From Rhodotorula mucilaginosa (Eukaryota; Basidiomycota; Microbotryomycetes; Sporidiobolales; Sporidiobolaceae): DNA of 64,000 bases. Both the position numbers and the translations under genes were made by a program. The DNA lies in the NCBI GenBank assembly GCA_034406715.1, contig CP137866.1:248001-312000 (forward strand). The letters run 5' to 3'. This document shows, piece by piece, positions 44,162 through 55,600 of this stretch; the stretch's first letter is position 1; every line of letters begins with the position of its first letter. Below the pieces are notes generated by a model. The model was not told where the DNA came from and made no database searches. It saw nothing but the letters and a program-made list of their open reading frames with translations.

Positions 44162-46637
44162 ATGTCGCACGATCTTCAAGAAACCTTCTCCAAGACGGAT
44201 GTTGAAAAGGGCAACGACGTCGTGATTCGCCAGCATGGCGACATTGACGGTTCCGCCGTTGCGGGCGAATCCCTGCACCGAGGCCTGTGAGTAGCGGCGG
44301 CCTCTCTCGTATCGCGCAGCATCCTTACTAAATCGACTCTTTACGAACAGGAAAGGGCGCCATGTCCAAATGATCTCGATCGGGGGTGTCATCGGAACTG
44401 GTCTCTTCCTCGGTACGCACTGCCTTCCCGCCACTTTGATGCGGTAGCCTGTCTCCTAATCGGGCGCTCCTCCACCTTATCTAGGTACCGCCAACGCTCT
44501 CCGAAACGGTGGTCCCGCCGGTCTCTTTATCGGTTACGCCGCCATCGGTTCGCTCTGTTATGCGGTCATGGTCTCTCTCGGTGAGATGGTCGCCCACCTC
44601 CCCATCGCCGGCGGTCACATCACGCTCGCTCGTCGCTTCGTCACTCCCGCTCTCGGATTCGCTATGGGATGGAACTACTGGGTGAGTGGCAGATTCAGCA
44701 CTGCGGACGAGCGCTCCTGACTGACTCTTTTCGCCGTCCGCGCAGTACAACTGGGTTATTGTCTTGCCCGCCGAGCTCAACGCCGCTGCCGTCCTGATCG
44801 GCTACTGGTCCAACGCCAACCCGGCGATCTGGATCACGGTCTGCCTCGTCGTCGCCGTCGCCATCAACTTGGGCGGCGCTCGCACTTACGGAGAGGCCGA
44901 GTTCTGGTTCGCGATCATCAAGGTCCTCACCATCGTCGGCTTGATTATCCTCGGCATCATCATCGACGCCGGCGGCGGACCGAACGGCGACGCGATCGGT
45001 TTCCGCTACTGGAACAACCCGGGTGCCTTTGTGCAGTACCTCGGCATCGAGGGTGCCACCGGACGCTTCCTCGGTGAGTCTAAGAGATACTATGCTTATG
45101 CGGATGATTGTATATACTGACGCTTCTTGACCGGTTTCAGGTACTTGGGCTGTCTGTACGTTCGCGCGCGAAAAAAGAAGCAGGGTTTTTTCTTTTCTTT
45201 CTTGCCGTCCTGACGCTTTCTTCTTTGTCCTCGCGCAGTGATCCAAGCGTCCTTCTCGTACATCGGTACTGAGATTGTCGCCATCGCCGCCGGCGAGACC
45301 AAGGACCCGCGCAAGACCCTGCCGCGCGCGATCAAGGTGAGCACTTCTCCAGCAGCTCTTCGCCCTTCCTCGCCGACTCGCTCTGCTTCCCTACTGACTC
45401 GCCCACATCTACAGAACGTCTACATTCGTATCCTCTTCTTCTACCTGCTTGTGAGTCCGTCTCCGATCCAAAATCGGCCGTCGGAAAGGGAATAGGGAAT
45501 TGACGCCAATTCTCTACCAGGGCACATTCGTCACGGGTCTGCTGGTCCCTAGTAACGACCCGCGCCTCGCTCTAGGCACCGGTACCGCTGTATCGGCGCC
45601 TTTTGTAATCGCCATTTCAGATGCTGGTGCGTTCCACTCCTCCTTGAAAACACACCCGCCCTACTGCCCAGCCCCGTGCCCAGTCTCTTCCTCTCTGCCC
45701 TTTGTAGTAATGACTCTTGGCATATGTCACCCCGCTGTTGCTGACAAACGCTCGTGACATCCGCAGGCATCAAAGCGCTTCCTTCGATCATCAACGCTTG
45801 CCTCCTCACTTCGGCCTGGTCGGCCGCCTCCTCCGACCTCTACACTTCGTCGCGTGCACTCTACGGTCTCGCACTTAACGGCCAAGCACCGGCGTTCCTC
45901 AAAAAGACGAACCGTTGGGGCCTTCCGTACTACTGCATCGCAGTTGGTGTCGCCTTTTCCCTCCTCTCGTACATGTCGGCGGGAAGCAAGTCCGCCGGCA
46001 CCGTCTTCAATTACTTTGCGAACGTGAGTCTCTTCACCTTCTTCATAATCGTGTACAACTTACTTACTAAAGTGACTCCAACAGATGACCTCGGTCTGCG
46101 GTCTCCTCACCTGGTGGGGAATCTGCCTCACGTCAACTCGCTTCTACGCCGGACTCAAGGCTCAGGGAATCGACCGCAAGATGCTGCCTTACCGCGCGCC
46201 ATTCCAACCATTCCTCGCGTACTACGGCCTCATTTTCTGTACGTATACTCTCACAGTCTACCGGGTCAATCTTCTCTGACTTTTCGCGCTCCGCAGCCTC
46301 GGTCGTCCTCTTCTTCAACGGCTGGCAGGTGTTCGTCAAAGGCCAGTGGGACACCTCGACCTTTGTCACCTCCTACTTCCCGATCGTACGTCGAAGCTCG
46401 ATCGCTACCCGTCCTTCTTCTCCGCTCTCTTGCTGACAATTTCCTTCCCTCCTTCCGCAGTGGTTCTTCCCGGTCCTCTACGGCTTCTACCGCTTCATCT
46501 GGCGTCGCAGCGAGCGCGGTCCGAGTCTCCAGGAGATGGACTTTGTCTCCGGATCGCGCGAGGAGCAGTTCTTCGAGGACCACGAGGCGCCCGAGTCGAA
46601 GAGCCTCGGTCGCAAGATTCTCGCGTACGTTCTCTAG
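44162..46637 (+). CDS. Amino-acid permease, yeast amino acid transporter (YAT) family
   Basis: Plasma-membrane proton-coupled amino-acid importer. The N-terminal cytosolic part (MSHDLQETFSKTDVEKGN) leads to LKGRHVQMISIGGVIGTGLF, the signature of the APC/YAT family. About twelve membrane spans follow, with hallmarks GMGWNYW-like FAMGWNYWYNWVIVLPAEL, GGARTYGEAEFWFAIIKV, FSYIGTEIVAIAAGETKDPR, the CLLTSAWSAASSDLYTSSR block and NRWGLPYYCIAV. The C-terminal tail has WRRSERGPSLQEMDF and ends AYVL. About eleven exons, including a 15-nt microexon at 45141-45155 and a 36-nt exon at 45415-45450. Substrate range cannot be told from sequence; general or basic amino-acid permeases are both possible. A GATA motif in the promoter suggests nitrogen control. 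Confidence 0.93.
45141..45155 (+). other. 15-nt microexon of the permease gene
   Basis: Between TTTCAG and GTACGT lies a 15-base exon that supplies Gly(part)-Thr-Trp-Ala-Val-Leu(part). Its inclusion joins the conserved flanking sequences (GRFLG and LIQASFSYIGTE) in frame. Confidence 0.75.
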
Positions 46638-47063
46638 ACGGGAGGTGCCTTTGTGTTGTTCCGGCCGTGTTATTGGGCGCGCGGGGTGGCGAGCATCCCT
46701 TGTATCGATTTGACGCCGCAATCATGTCCTCTTTGCAAAATAATGGAATTAATCTCGGTCACTCTGCCGATCGCGGTCTTGACACTCGCGTGCAAGTTGA
46801 GAAAGCTGTATTGGTCGTGAGTAGCCGGCGGCCATTAGCACGCTCGAGCTCGTGAATTCGCAATTTTTTCTCATCGCCTCGAACGCGTCGACGCGTCGTG
46901 CGAGCCTGAGCCGAGCCAAGCAAAACGTCTTCAGCGCTTGAGCAAGCTGCTGCTGATCTTGCGCAAACAATAGAGTCCACCGACTGCTGCTAGGCTTCTC
47001 ACCCTCCGTCCCTCGTTCGCCTACGCGTGTGCTGGTCACCGCGGCTCATCTCATCAAAACAAC
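46638..47063. other. Intergenic region between permease and first CPL1-like gene
   Basis: About 425 bp containing the permease 3' untranslated region and the promoter of the secreted protein gene. No motif or gene is clear. Confidence 0.45.
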
Positions 47064-48344
47064 ATGCACGCTCTCCTCACGGCGCTCATCGTCGCCTCGT
47101 CCGCCGGCCAACTGCACGGCAAGGTCTTCACGCCAGAACCCATCGGCGCACTCGCCGCAGCCGTCGTCGAAGGCGTCTCGGGCTACGGTCGGTATCCCTG
47201 TACGCGCGTCGCCGCCGATGGCAGCTTTTCAGCCGGTGAGTGAGGCCCTTTGCATCTCTTGGCAGTCGAGATGCTGACCCTCTTTGCGCGCCGCACAGAC
47301 CAATCGATGTGTGCCGACAGCGCGCTCGTAAATCCCGATCCGACCGGCGCGTATTTGGGAATGTACCGCGGCAGCAACCCGAATCCGACCAACTCGCAAT
47401 GCGTGCAAGAACCCGAGACCGGCGGCTACTACTGCGGAATCGCCGGAGCTGCGTGCTCGTCCGTCACAAACTGCGACAACGGAGTCTGCGTCGACGGGAA
47501 ATGCCAGGGCGGGCTTGGTTACGACTGCGCCGGCGCTCAAGGCCGAGGCGACGACTCGAACTGTCTCGGTTTCCTGTACTGCACTTCGCTCACCCTGCAG
47601 ACGGCGTCGAACCGCTGCGGTGGAGAAGGCGCCTTCTGCCAAGACTGGTCTGCGCTCGACCTCGCGGGACAAAATGCCACATTGGTCAACGAGATCACCG
47701 GCAACTTTTGCGAATCCGGTGCGTGCTTTGCTCTTTTCGACTCGACTGAAACACGACCGCAGACGAGGCTGCACTGGAAGAGAGAGGAGTGCAAGAACAG
47801 CGTGTTCTGACTCTTGTGGCATATCCTGCAGGCTTCTGCCGGCAAGATGGCAACTGCGGCGAGCTGGCGACGACGCTCGGCGCTTCGTGCGCGCAGGAGC
47901 CGTTCATTTGCGGACCCGGTCTCACGCCATCGGACCCGAACGGCGGCACGGACTGCCAATGCATCGCTGCTGCTGCGACAGGGCCGTCTCAGCGTGCCCG
48001 AACCCGCCGAGCAAACCACCGCGCGCGGAGCCTCTGCCCTTCCGGACAAACGGCGTGCAGCATCGACGGTCCAGCTGCCTTTGAATGCGTCGATGTCTCG
48101 GTCAGTCACTGAATTCCGTGGCCCTCTCGAAAGTCTCTCGAGCCTTGGAAAATTAATCGAAGTCGCTTTCCGCCCGCAGTCCAATCTCGAGCAGTGCGGC
48201 GCGTGCGCTTCGGCCGGCGGGATTGACTGCACGCAGATCGCCGGCGCGACCGCAGTCGGCTGCGTGGCAGGCGTCTGCGAGGTCTGGGCCTGCGAGGACG
48301 GCTACTCGTTTGACGCGACCGCAGCGTCCTGCGTCCCCTTTTAA
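47064..48344 (+). CDS. Secreted CPL1-like cysteine-rich protein (copy 1)
   Basis: Four exons (47064-47235, 47299-47718, 47832-48100, 48180-48344) give 341 residues. A short hydrophobic start (MHALLTALIVASSAGQLHGK) is a likely signal peptide. The middle has about 20 cysteines in small repeats such as CGIAGAACSSVTNCDNGVCV and CGGEGAFCQDW. A dibasic stretch (RARTRRANHR) precedes the C-terminal CPL1-like domain: LCPSGQTACSIDGPAAFECV, SNLEQCGACASAGGIDCTQI, VGCVAGVCEVWACEDGYSFD. This domain is that of Cryptococcus Cpl1, a small secreted Cys-rich protein with host-interaction roles there. The role in this organism is unknown; cell wall or secreted function is inferred. Exon phases match those of the second copy, showing recent common origin by tandem duplication. 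Confidence 0.88.
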
Positions 48345-49579
48345 TCCCTGCCCGCCCCGATTTTACATACCTAGTCCGCCGTATTTAGATCCCTCCCTCC
48401 CTGGATCCCGGTAGAGCCTACAGCGTTCGAAGCAGGCCTTTGCACACTGGCAATTCTGAAGACCGCCGGGTGAATGCTTCCCGAGAGAAAGATCATACGG
48501 TCTATACATTGCAAACACGCTGGATGCACGCACGCCAAAAAATGCGTGCGCTCCATAGTTGCTACAGAGCCAAAAGGATACGATCATCCGTCAGAGCTCA
48601 GAGCTTTTCGGTCTGCGGATGTCTCGCCCTGTTGCGCCCTCGCTGCTCATCACATCGCGTCCCTCGAATGCTCCACAACCCCCTCTGCAAGCTGGTATCG
48701 CCGCTGCCCGTGAGGTCAGTCAGCGAGGACGTACGTGCTCGCACCAGCTGCGTGTGCAACCGCCAAACTCCGTGATGGGCCACCAAGTCGGCTTCGAGGC
48801 TCTCCGTGACGACTGCCGTGGTCCCTCTCCATTCAGCTCCGTCTCGGCTGGCCGGATCTGCTTACAGCTTGCATCGACGTCCCAGAGCAAAGAGAGCTCC
48901 GAGACGTGGGACGACTGCTGGCTCTTGCATGCCCTTTGGCCATCCGTCGGCCATTCGACACGCCCTGGCGTCGCCCCACACGACCCCTTGCACACCCCCT
49001 CCAACCCCTCGGAACCATTTGGAGGCTTTATAGGTCATCACATATCTCGACGTCAAGCTGCTGCGGGCTGTGTCGGACCGCTTTGAGCTCCTCCAAGGGT
49101 ATAGCAACGCGAGACTTGGCTGGTCTGAGGGCTGGGGCTTCTGAACCTGAACAGCTCGAACGGGCATGTACAGCTCTTCGCAATGACAACCCTACACAGA
49201 GTTGACCTCCACGTACTCTCTCTGCTATAGAGATAACAAGTCAGCTTATCGGGTGCATTGAAGTCGCGGCGAGGCTGCGGCCCGGACGGCCTTCGCTCCG
49301 CCAGGAGGTCAGGGGGTGGATCAACCGCGATCAACGCTCTTCGACGCAACGGCTGCTGTACTCTTTCCCGGCGTGGTAGGCTCGCTCGAACTATTCCCCT
49401 TCCCCAACGAAAGTCTGGAGATACGGTCGGGGGAGAACCCTCCACGCACGACCTCCTGGGCGAGGTTCCTTCTTCTCGATGCAGACTCGTTCAAAAGCGT
49501 TCGCCTTCCTTGCTTCCTTCTGCTTCACACTGTTACATCTCTCCTTCTCTTTCAAGGGCCCCCTCCGCCCGCTCGAAGC
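48345..49579. other. Intergenic region between the two CPL1-like genes
   Basis: About 1.2 kb without a recognisable gene. Many short frames exist on both strands but none has family features. Two GATA-type motifs lie at 49231-49251, and CT-rich sequence precedes the second gene. Confidence 0.45.
49231..49251. promoter_or_regulatory. Paired GATA motifs upstream of CPL1-like copy 2
   Basis: AGATAA at 49231-49236 on the plus strand and CGATAA on the minus strand (TTATCG at 49246-49251). They are about 330-350 bp before the ATG of the second CPL1-like gene. Close opposed pairs are a common arrangement for GATA-factor binding in fungi. Confidence 0.35.
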
Positions 49580-50954
49580 ATGGCTGCCTCCGCCGTCATT
49601 GCTCTCACCGCCTTCAGCACGCTCGGCGCAGCTACGCTGGCCTCGCCCTACTCCTACGGCCGATTCCCCTGCTCGGTCTGGGGTTCCGACAACAGGTTGC
49701 ATGGAGGTGAGCCATTTCGTCAAGTCTCGCATCGTCTCGTGTCTTCCCTCGCGCGCGCGAGGAAGGCCTTGCATGTTCCGCCTCGACCGACAGAAACTCT
49801 CGCTTGGAGGACCGCGCTGATTCGATCCTGTCGCACACACAGACGACTCGCTCTGCGCGCACAGCAAGCTCGTCGCGACGGGCTCGACGATCTCTTCCAC
49901 CTACGGCTACTTCGCCTTCAAGCGCGACGGTCCGGTACCGACAGGCGCCACCTGCACGCAGGACAACGCGTCTGGGAGCTGGTGGTGCGGTATCGAGGGT
50001 GCGACCTGCACCAGCGACGCGGCCTGCGACAACGGACGCTGCATCGCCGGACAATGGTGAGCGCAGACCGACAAGATCTCTCAAGTCTGAAATCGGTGCG
50101 CTGACATCGACGAGGAACCAGCACGGGAGGGTACGGCCACAACGCCAACGACGACAACTCTCAATGCTCGGGTTACCTCTGGAGCACGGCGTCCGACGGC
50201 ACTCCTGTCGGGGACGGCACGTGCGGCGGTGAAGGCGCCTACTGCAAAGACTGGGACCAGTGGGACATCTCGCACGCGACTCCGGAAGAGCGTGCCAAGC
50301 GTTGGGACCACAACTGCCAATCCGGTATGTCGACACTGTTCTCTTCTAATGGGATCGCTACCACTTGAGACTTACTCGCCTCTCGCCGGGACCGACAGGC
50401 TACTGCAACTCGAAGACGGGTGCCTGCGCAAAGAAGTGCATGACGGCCGGATGCGACTGCACGAGCGACCCCGACCACGCCTGCGGCGAAGGTCTTAAGC
50501 CGGTCGTCAACTCTTGGGGCAAGTGCAGCTGCCGGGCTATCGAGGCTACCCGCCTCCAAGCCAGGACTATCCCCCTCCCACCTTCGGCAAGCGCACACGC
50601 GCGCGCGCGCCGCAACCTCCAGCTCTTCGACCAGTTCTGCCCGAGCGCCTTCACTGCCTGCAACATCGGCGGTACGAAGGGGTACGAATGCGTCGACACT
50701 CGGGTACGTTCTCCTCCGCGTCGCCTGTCCTGCTTTCGTCGTCACTTCTTCTTCGCGATGCTGACCTGTTGTTTCTTTTTCCGCAGACCAACATCGAGCA
50801 ATGCGGTGCTTGCTCCAGCTCTGGTGGCGTCGACTGCACTCAAATTCCCGGCGTCGCGTCGGTCGCGTGCGTGGAGGGATCGTGCGAGGTCTGGTCCTGC
50901 GAGGACGGTCTCGAGTACGACGCGGAACAGGGCGCCTGCCTGATTGCTGCCTGA
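49580..50954 (+). CDS. Secreted CPL1-like cysteine-rich protein (copy 2)
   Basis: Five exons (49580-49706, 49843-50056, 50122-50324, 50399-50703, 50787-50954) give 338 residues. MAASAVIALTAFSTLGAATL is a likely signal peptide. The body repeats the design of copy 1: CGIEGATCTSDAACDNGRCI, CGGEGAYCKDWDQW, then a Cys-dense stretch after GYCNSKTGACAKKC. A basic linker (HARARR) comes before the CPL1-like domain: FCPSAFTACNIGGTKGYECV, TNIEQCGACSSSGGVDCTQI and VEGSCEVWSCEDGLEYDAEQ. The last intron falls at the same place and phase as in copy 1, and one extra intron splits the second exon. The copies have diverged in the middle region and share most cysteines. Secretion is predicted from sequence; function is unknown. 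Confidence 0.88.
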
Positions 50955-51268
50955 CTGCTTCCCGGGTGATGACACGCCCATTAGATTGCCTCGATCGTTC
51001 CCATCACACTTTGTCTTCTCTTTCACCCTGTTTCGTTCGCCCTCCACGCCTTCTTTCGAGCGGGCCATGGTTCATAATCAACAGTGCATGTATCCCTTCC
51101 TTCATTCTTTCGATCGTTAATTTGTCTTCGAGTTGTACACTGTAGCTGGCGGGTAAGAAAGACATTATACAATCAGTCTTGAGGAAAGGAAGCGAGATTG
51201 TTACACAACAGAGTGGCCGAACGGGAAAACGAGAAAACGTAGAGGCTACATTCGAGGGAGAAAGCACG
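50955..51268. other. Convergent 3' region (CPL1-like copy 2 / VAM7)
   Basis: 314 bp between two genes that end toward each other. AT-richer and T-rich, consistent with two 3' untranslated regions. No gene or repeat is seen. Confidence 0.5.
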
Positions 51269-52408
51269 TCATAAACGCTTCAGCTGCTTGTTGGCGTCCT
51301 TGATCTTGCCCTGCACTCGATCCGTGCCCGTCTCGAGCTGGTCGAGGACCTCTTCTTGCAGCGCGAGCTCCTGGTTGATCAGCTCGCCGAGGTGTCGCTG
51401 CCGCCGCAACGCCGCCGTGAGCGCCTCGAGCTTTGTATCCTGGTCGTCCATGTACTGCTGCTGAAGTTGCATCACGCCTTCGTTGTCGAGCGGGCGAGTT
51501 TCTGGAGTTTCGAGGGAAGCCGCAGCGGCAGCGCCCAACACCCGCGTCGGGGCTCTCGCGCCGGCGCCGTTGAGCAGGGCTGACCGCGCCGCCGAAGGAG
51601 GTTCGTTGCGCGCCATGTCGGACGCATCGCCTCGCGGTCCGCTGCCGATGCGCGGAGCACTGCCGGCCTTGCGACCGAGTTCTTCGATTTCGCCCTGGAG
51701 TCGCTGCACCATTGCGCTCCGGCGCTGGAGCTCTCCGTCCGTCATACCCTCGCGAGCAAGCCCCTGTAAGCTGCGTGCGAGCTGCCCGCTTCTCCGCACG
51801 AGGTCGACGAGGGACGTACGTGCTTCTTTCGCGGTTCCATGCGCCGACGCCGAGTTGGCGAGCAATTGCGAGTCGCGGCGGTCGAGCGTCGCCCGGAGTC
51901 GGCGCATCGCGTCCTCGAGAGCAGAGTACTCGGTCGTCCACGCCGACGCCGAGAAGTCACCGCCGCCGCCGCCTCCGTTCGACGGAGTGCCCGCCCCACT
52001 TTCAGTTTGACTGGGCGGAGCGGCGAGAAAGTCCTTGAACGCGCGAGTGCTCCGCCAGCGAGGATCTCGGTCGGCGAGGATCGCGCGGAGCCACTGCTCG
52101 AGGCCTTGGCGCCTCTCGTCGAGCTGCTGGTCGGACAGGTTCCTGCCCGTCGAGAGCGGATGACGCAGCCAACTCGAAGGGTGCTTCGGCGGCAGCGGGG
52201 CGGGCGGAGCGGCACCGCAGGCCTTGGTCAGGTCCTGCTGCAGCGCGTCGAACGCCGAGTAGCGCTGCTGCACCGAGTACGCCCGCGTCGGCAGCGAGAC
52301 CGCGATCGTATACGCGACATGCGCATCGCCGTCCGAGGTGACGCGAGCGTGCGCCGGGACAGATATAGACTGGATCGGCGCAGCTGCCGCCGACTGCGAA
52401 TATGACAT
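51269..52408 (-). CDS. VAM7: Vacuolar SNARE Vam7 (PX domain + Qc-SNARE)
   Basis: Single exon, 379 residues. The N-terminal PX domain (about 10-125) binds PI3P: SISVPAHARVTSDGDAHVAY, then YSVQQRYSAFDALQQDL with the basic R-Y-S motif, and PPKHPSSWLRHP. The middle is Gly/Ala-rich with a helical region. The C-terminal SNARE helix (about 310-379) reads MQLQQQYMDDQDTKLEAL and LGELINQELALQEEVLDQLE with the central ionic-layer Gln, ending KLKRL-like (ANKQLKRL). No transmembrane segment, as expected for Vam7, which attaches to the vacuole through PX and works with HOPS in homotypic fusion. The lack of introns is unusual in this window. It lies 282 bp from the 3' end of the GATA factor gene on the same strand. 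Confidence 0.92.
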   Translation of the reverse strand: MSYSQSAAAAPIQSISVPAHARVTSDGDAHVAYTIAVSLPTRAYSVQQRYSAFDALQQDLTKACGAAPPAPLPPKHPSSWLRHPLSTGRNLSDQQLDERRQGLEQWLRAILADRDPRWRSTRAFKDFLAAPPSQTESGAGTPSNGGGGGGDFSASAWTTEYSALEDAMRRLRATLDRRDSQLLANSASAHGTAKEARTSLVDLVRRSGQLARSLQGLAREGMTDGELQRRSAMVQRLQGEIEELGRKAGSAPRIGSGPRGDASDMARNEPPSAARSALLNGAGARAPTRVLGAAAAASLETPETRPLDNEGVMQLQQQYMDDQDTKLEALTAALRRQRHLGELINQELALQEEVLDQLETGTDRVQGKIKDANKQLKRL

Positions 52409-52690
52409 GCGCGCTCACGAGCTCCGACTCTGTGCGCTTGAAGTGAAGGAGACGAAGAGTGACGAACGGGTCGGATTGATGAAAAAAGAAGCGGAGCACG
52501 AATACAAGCAGTGCAAGACAGAGAGCGATAGATCTACACACGATGCGCGTGAAATGAGGGGAGGGACGACAGGTTTTCATGGCTGCAAGAGCATGTACAG
52601 GGGAAGGGGAGAAAATCGAAGGAGAGTGAGGAGAAAAGACCGCAAACGTCGGCAGCAATGGGACAACGGCAAGAGTGGAGAGGGTCAAGA

Positions 52691-55600
52691 TCAGCTCACA
52701 CCATTCGGCAACTGGCCGTTCGGATGTGAAGCTGGCTGTTGGCTCGGACCCGATTGAGCGCCGCCGTCTCCCGCCTGCGAAGGAGGCGCGTGCGCTTCTT
52801 CGGCGGCGGCGGCCACGATCCCATACGCGAGCTGACCCCAAGCGGTCTGCGCAAAGGGTGTCGCCGGGAGTTGGTGCGGGGACATCGCATGTTGCGGAAC
52901 CGCAGGAGGCAACGAGAATTTCTGATGTTGCTCTTGGCCTTGCATCGGTTGCTGTTGCTGCTGATGTTGTTGCTGCTGCTGGTGTTGCTGCTGCGGAGGT
53001 GGATATAATGGCGGATACGGCGGATACGCGGCTGGAGCGAACGGATGCGGAGGCCACATGGGCTGCTGAGGGTGAAACTGCAAGTGATGCGCGGCGGCGG
53101 CGACGGCAGGGTCCATTAGATGATGCGGTGGCAGCGGCGGCGGCGGGTAGAAGCCCGGATGGGGCGAGGTACCCATTTGGCCAGGCGGGTTCGAGGTCGG
53201 CGGCAGCATTGACGGCGGCGGCGGCGGCGCGGCACCGCTGGGTATCGGCGGCAAGGCGAGGGCAGGCGTCGCGGGCGTCGCGATCGCAGCAGCAGGAGTA
53301 CCCTGCGCCGAAGCCGGTGTCACTTCGGTCGAAGCCGCAGGAGTCGGCAGCTGCATAGCCGTATTCGAAGGTCCGTTCGGCGTGTGGCCGCTCGGCCCTG
53401 CCTGAGGACTGACGGCCGTGGAGCTCGCGGCGGAGCCCATCGCGTTCGCTTTCGCCGCCGCTGCCGCTGCACGCTTCTGCGCCAAAGATGCCGGTCGATT
53501 GACTTTGTGCAGCTTATCTGTTGGGACGAAAACGCCGCGCGCAAGAAAAAGTCAGCTCCCGCCAGCTCAGGGTCTCCGACGAGACGGGGGAAGAAAGAGA
53601 GAAAAGAACGAACAATAGAGCGAGCAAGCGTTACAGCAGAGGTTGCCCTCGGGATCTTTACGCCACATGGGCGTGCTCGTCGCGCCGCAGTTGTTGCAAC
53701 TCGGCGGAACGCCCGACGCAGCGGCTTGAGCAGCGGCGCCGGTCGAGCTCTTGCGCGGCGCGCCCGACTTGCCAAACGTCTTGGGTCGAGATTTGCCGTG
53801 AAGCTTCAAGTACAGGCCGCATCTGAGGGCGCGAGTCTCGAGAGAGTCAGTATTATGGGTGTTCGGCAGAAAAGGAGGATCCGCAACTCGGGAAAGTCGA
53901 TACGCACGCGTTGCACAAGAGTTCGTCGTCCGGTCCTCGTCGCCACAGCGGCGTCGTGACGCTGCCGCAGTGCGAGCAGATCGGCCCTTCGTGCCCGTCT
54001 TCGGCGCCGTCCGCCTTGCCCTGCCGTCTCGGTCCGGGAAGCTGAGTCGAATGCGGATTCCGGTTCTTGCGACCGCCATTGAGCGCCGGTTTCGACCCGT
54101 CGGGGTTGGGGTCGTTCTCGGCGTCGACGGCGGCGGCGGGGGCGGCGAAAGCGACCGTGTTGGCCGAGCGGTTCTTCTTCGAGTTGCCGCCCGCCATACT
54201 GCTGCTCGCGCCGTTCGCTTTCCGCTTGGCCTTCTTGCCCGGACCACCAGCAGCAGCAGTGCTGGCTGAGTTTGAACCTGCCTCGTCCGACGGCGGTGAA
54301 ACAGAAGTCTGCATCGCCTGCGCCGCGAGTTTGACTTCTTCCGCCGCCGAAGCGATCTGGTCTTCTGCGCTCGCGTAGAAGTTGTACCGGGAGGTGGCGG
54401 CGGCAGTAGCGGCGGCACGATCGACCGCTTCGAGAGAGTTGGCGCGACTGCGCATCTGCGCGAGCGTCATGCCTTCGAACGGGTCCTTCTTCGGCTGCTG
54501 CTGCTGCTGGTGGTGGTGGTGGATCAAGCCGTCCGACGAGACGTGTTGTTGAACGCCGTCCCGCTCTTCGAGGTCCTTCCACACTTCGTCGAGTCCGTCG
54601 TTGTTGTTCTCCGGGGGCACAAACTCGCCCGCCGAAGGACCAAGTTCGAGTTCGAGCTCGCCGAGGACGCTCGGTTCCGGCGAGGGAGTCAAGAAGCGCG
54701 GGTACGGCGCGACGACCGGTTGGTACATGCCGTACGAAGAGAAGAAGGCGGGAGGAGCTCCGATCGGAGGCGCCGAGGACAACGCTGCCGGCAAGTCGCT
54801 AAAGATGGTGGCGTTCGGCGGGAACGAAGGGGACGCCATCGTCCCGGAGGACGTGCTCGCGAACGGGAAGGCGGACCCTGAACCGGATCCGGAAGCGTTT
54901 GCAGCTGCTGCAGCTGCGGCAAAGGCGAAAGGATCGGAGGGCATGCCCGAAGGGGCCTGCAGGTTCTGAAACGGAGCATAGGCGGGAGTGCTGCCGTGAC
55001 CGAGGGCGGAGGAAGAAGACGTCGGCATGCTCGAGTCGGGCAATGCACCAGCTTGCGAGGGGGGAGAGATTTGAGGCGCCCCGTTCGAGCCAGAAGAGGC
55101 CGCGGCAGGAATGACGGCGGTCCACGAAGGCGTCGAGACGATGCCGGTGTGGCCGGCGTTCGAGACGGGAGGGAGGGCGGCATAGGTCCAATCGGGAGAA
55201 GGTTGAAAGGGAAGTCGAGGTTGCGGAGCGTGAATCGTCGCAGTAGGAGGAGGGGCAGGATGTGGTACGGGAGTCTGAGTACCGGAAATCGAAGCGACGC
55301 TGGGCGGTCGCGGGGTGAACGACGAGCCCTTGCGACTGCCCGGGCCCGGACGAGCGCCTCCGTTCATGTGACCGCCAAACGTCGGAGGTTGTGGCGGTAC
55401 TCGATCGCTAGGCTGTGGAAGGACGAACTCGATTCAGCGACGCAGCTCCGACCCCGAGATCGGATTTACGGCCCGCATGCCCGACGACCCTAGTTGATCC
55501 ACCCACCTGAGCCTGTTGCAAAGTCGTTCTCAAGAACGCCTCGAGGTCCTCTGTCGCTTTCCTGCGCTCGTGCGCCTCGACGCTCGACTGCAAGCCGTAC

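Noticed and set aside
52930-52995. CAG/CTG repeat as an unstable microsatellite of special interest
   Set aside because: It encodes an interrupted Gln tract in a transcription factor tail, which is common; interruptions make expansion less likely.
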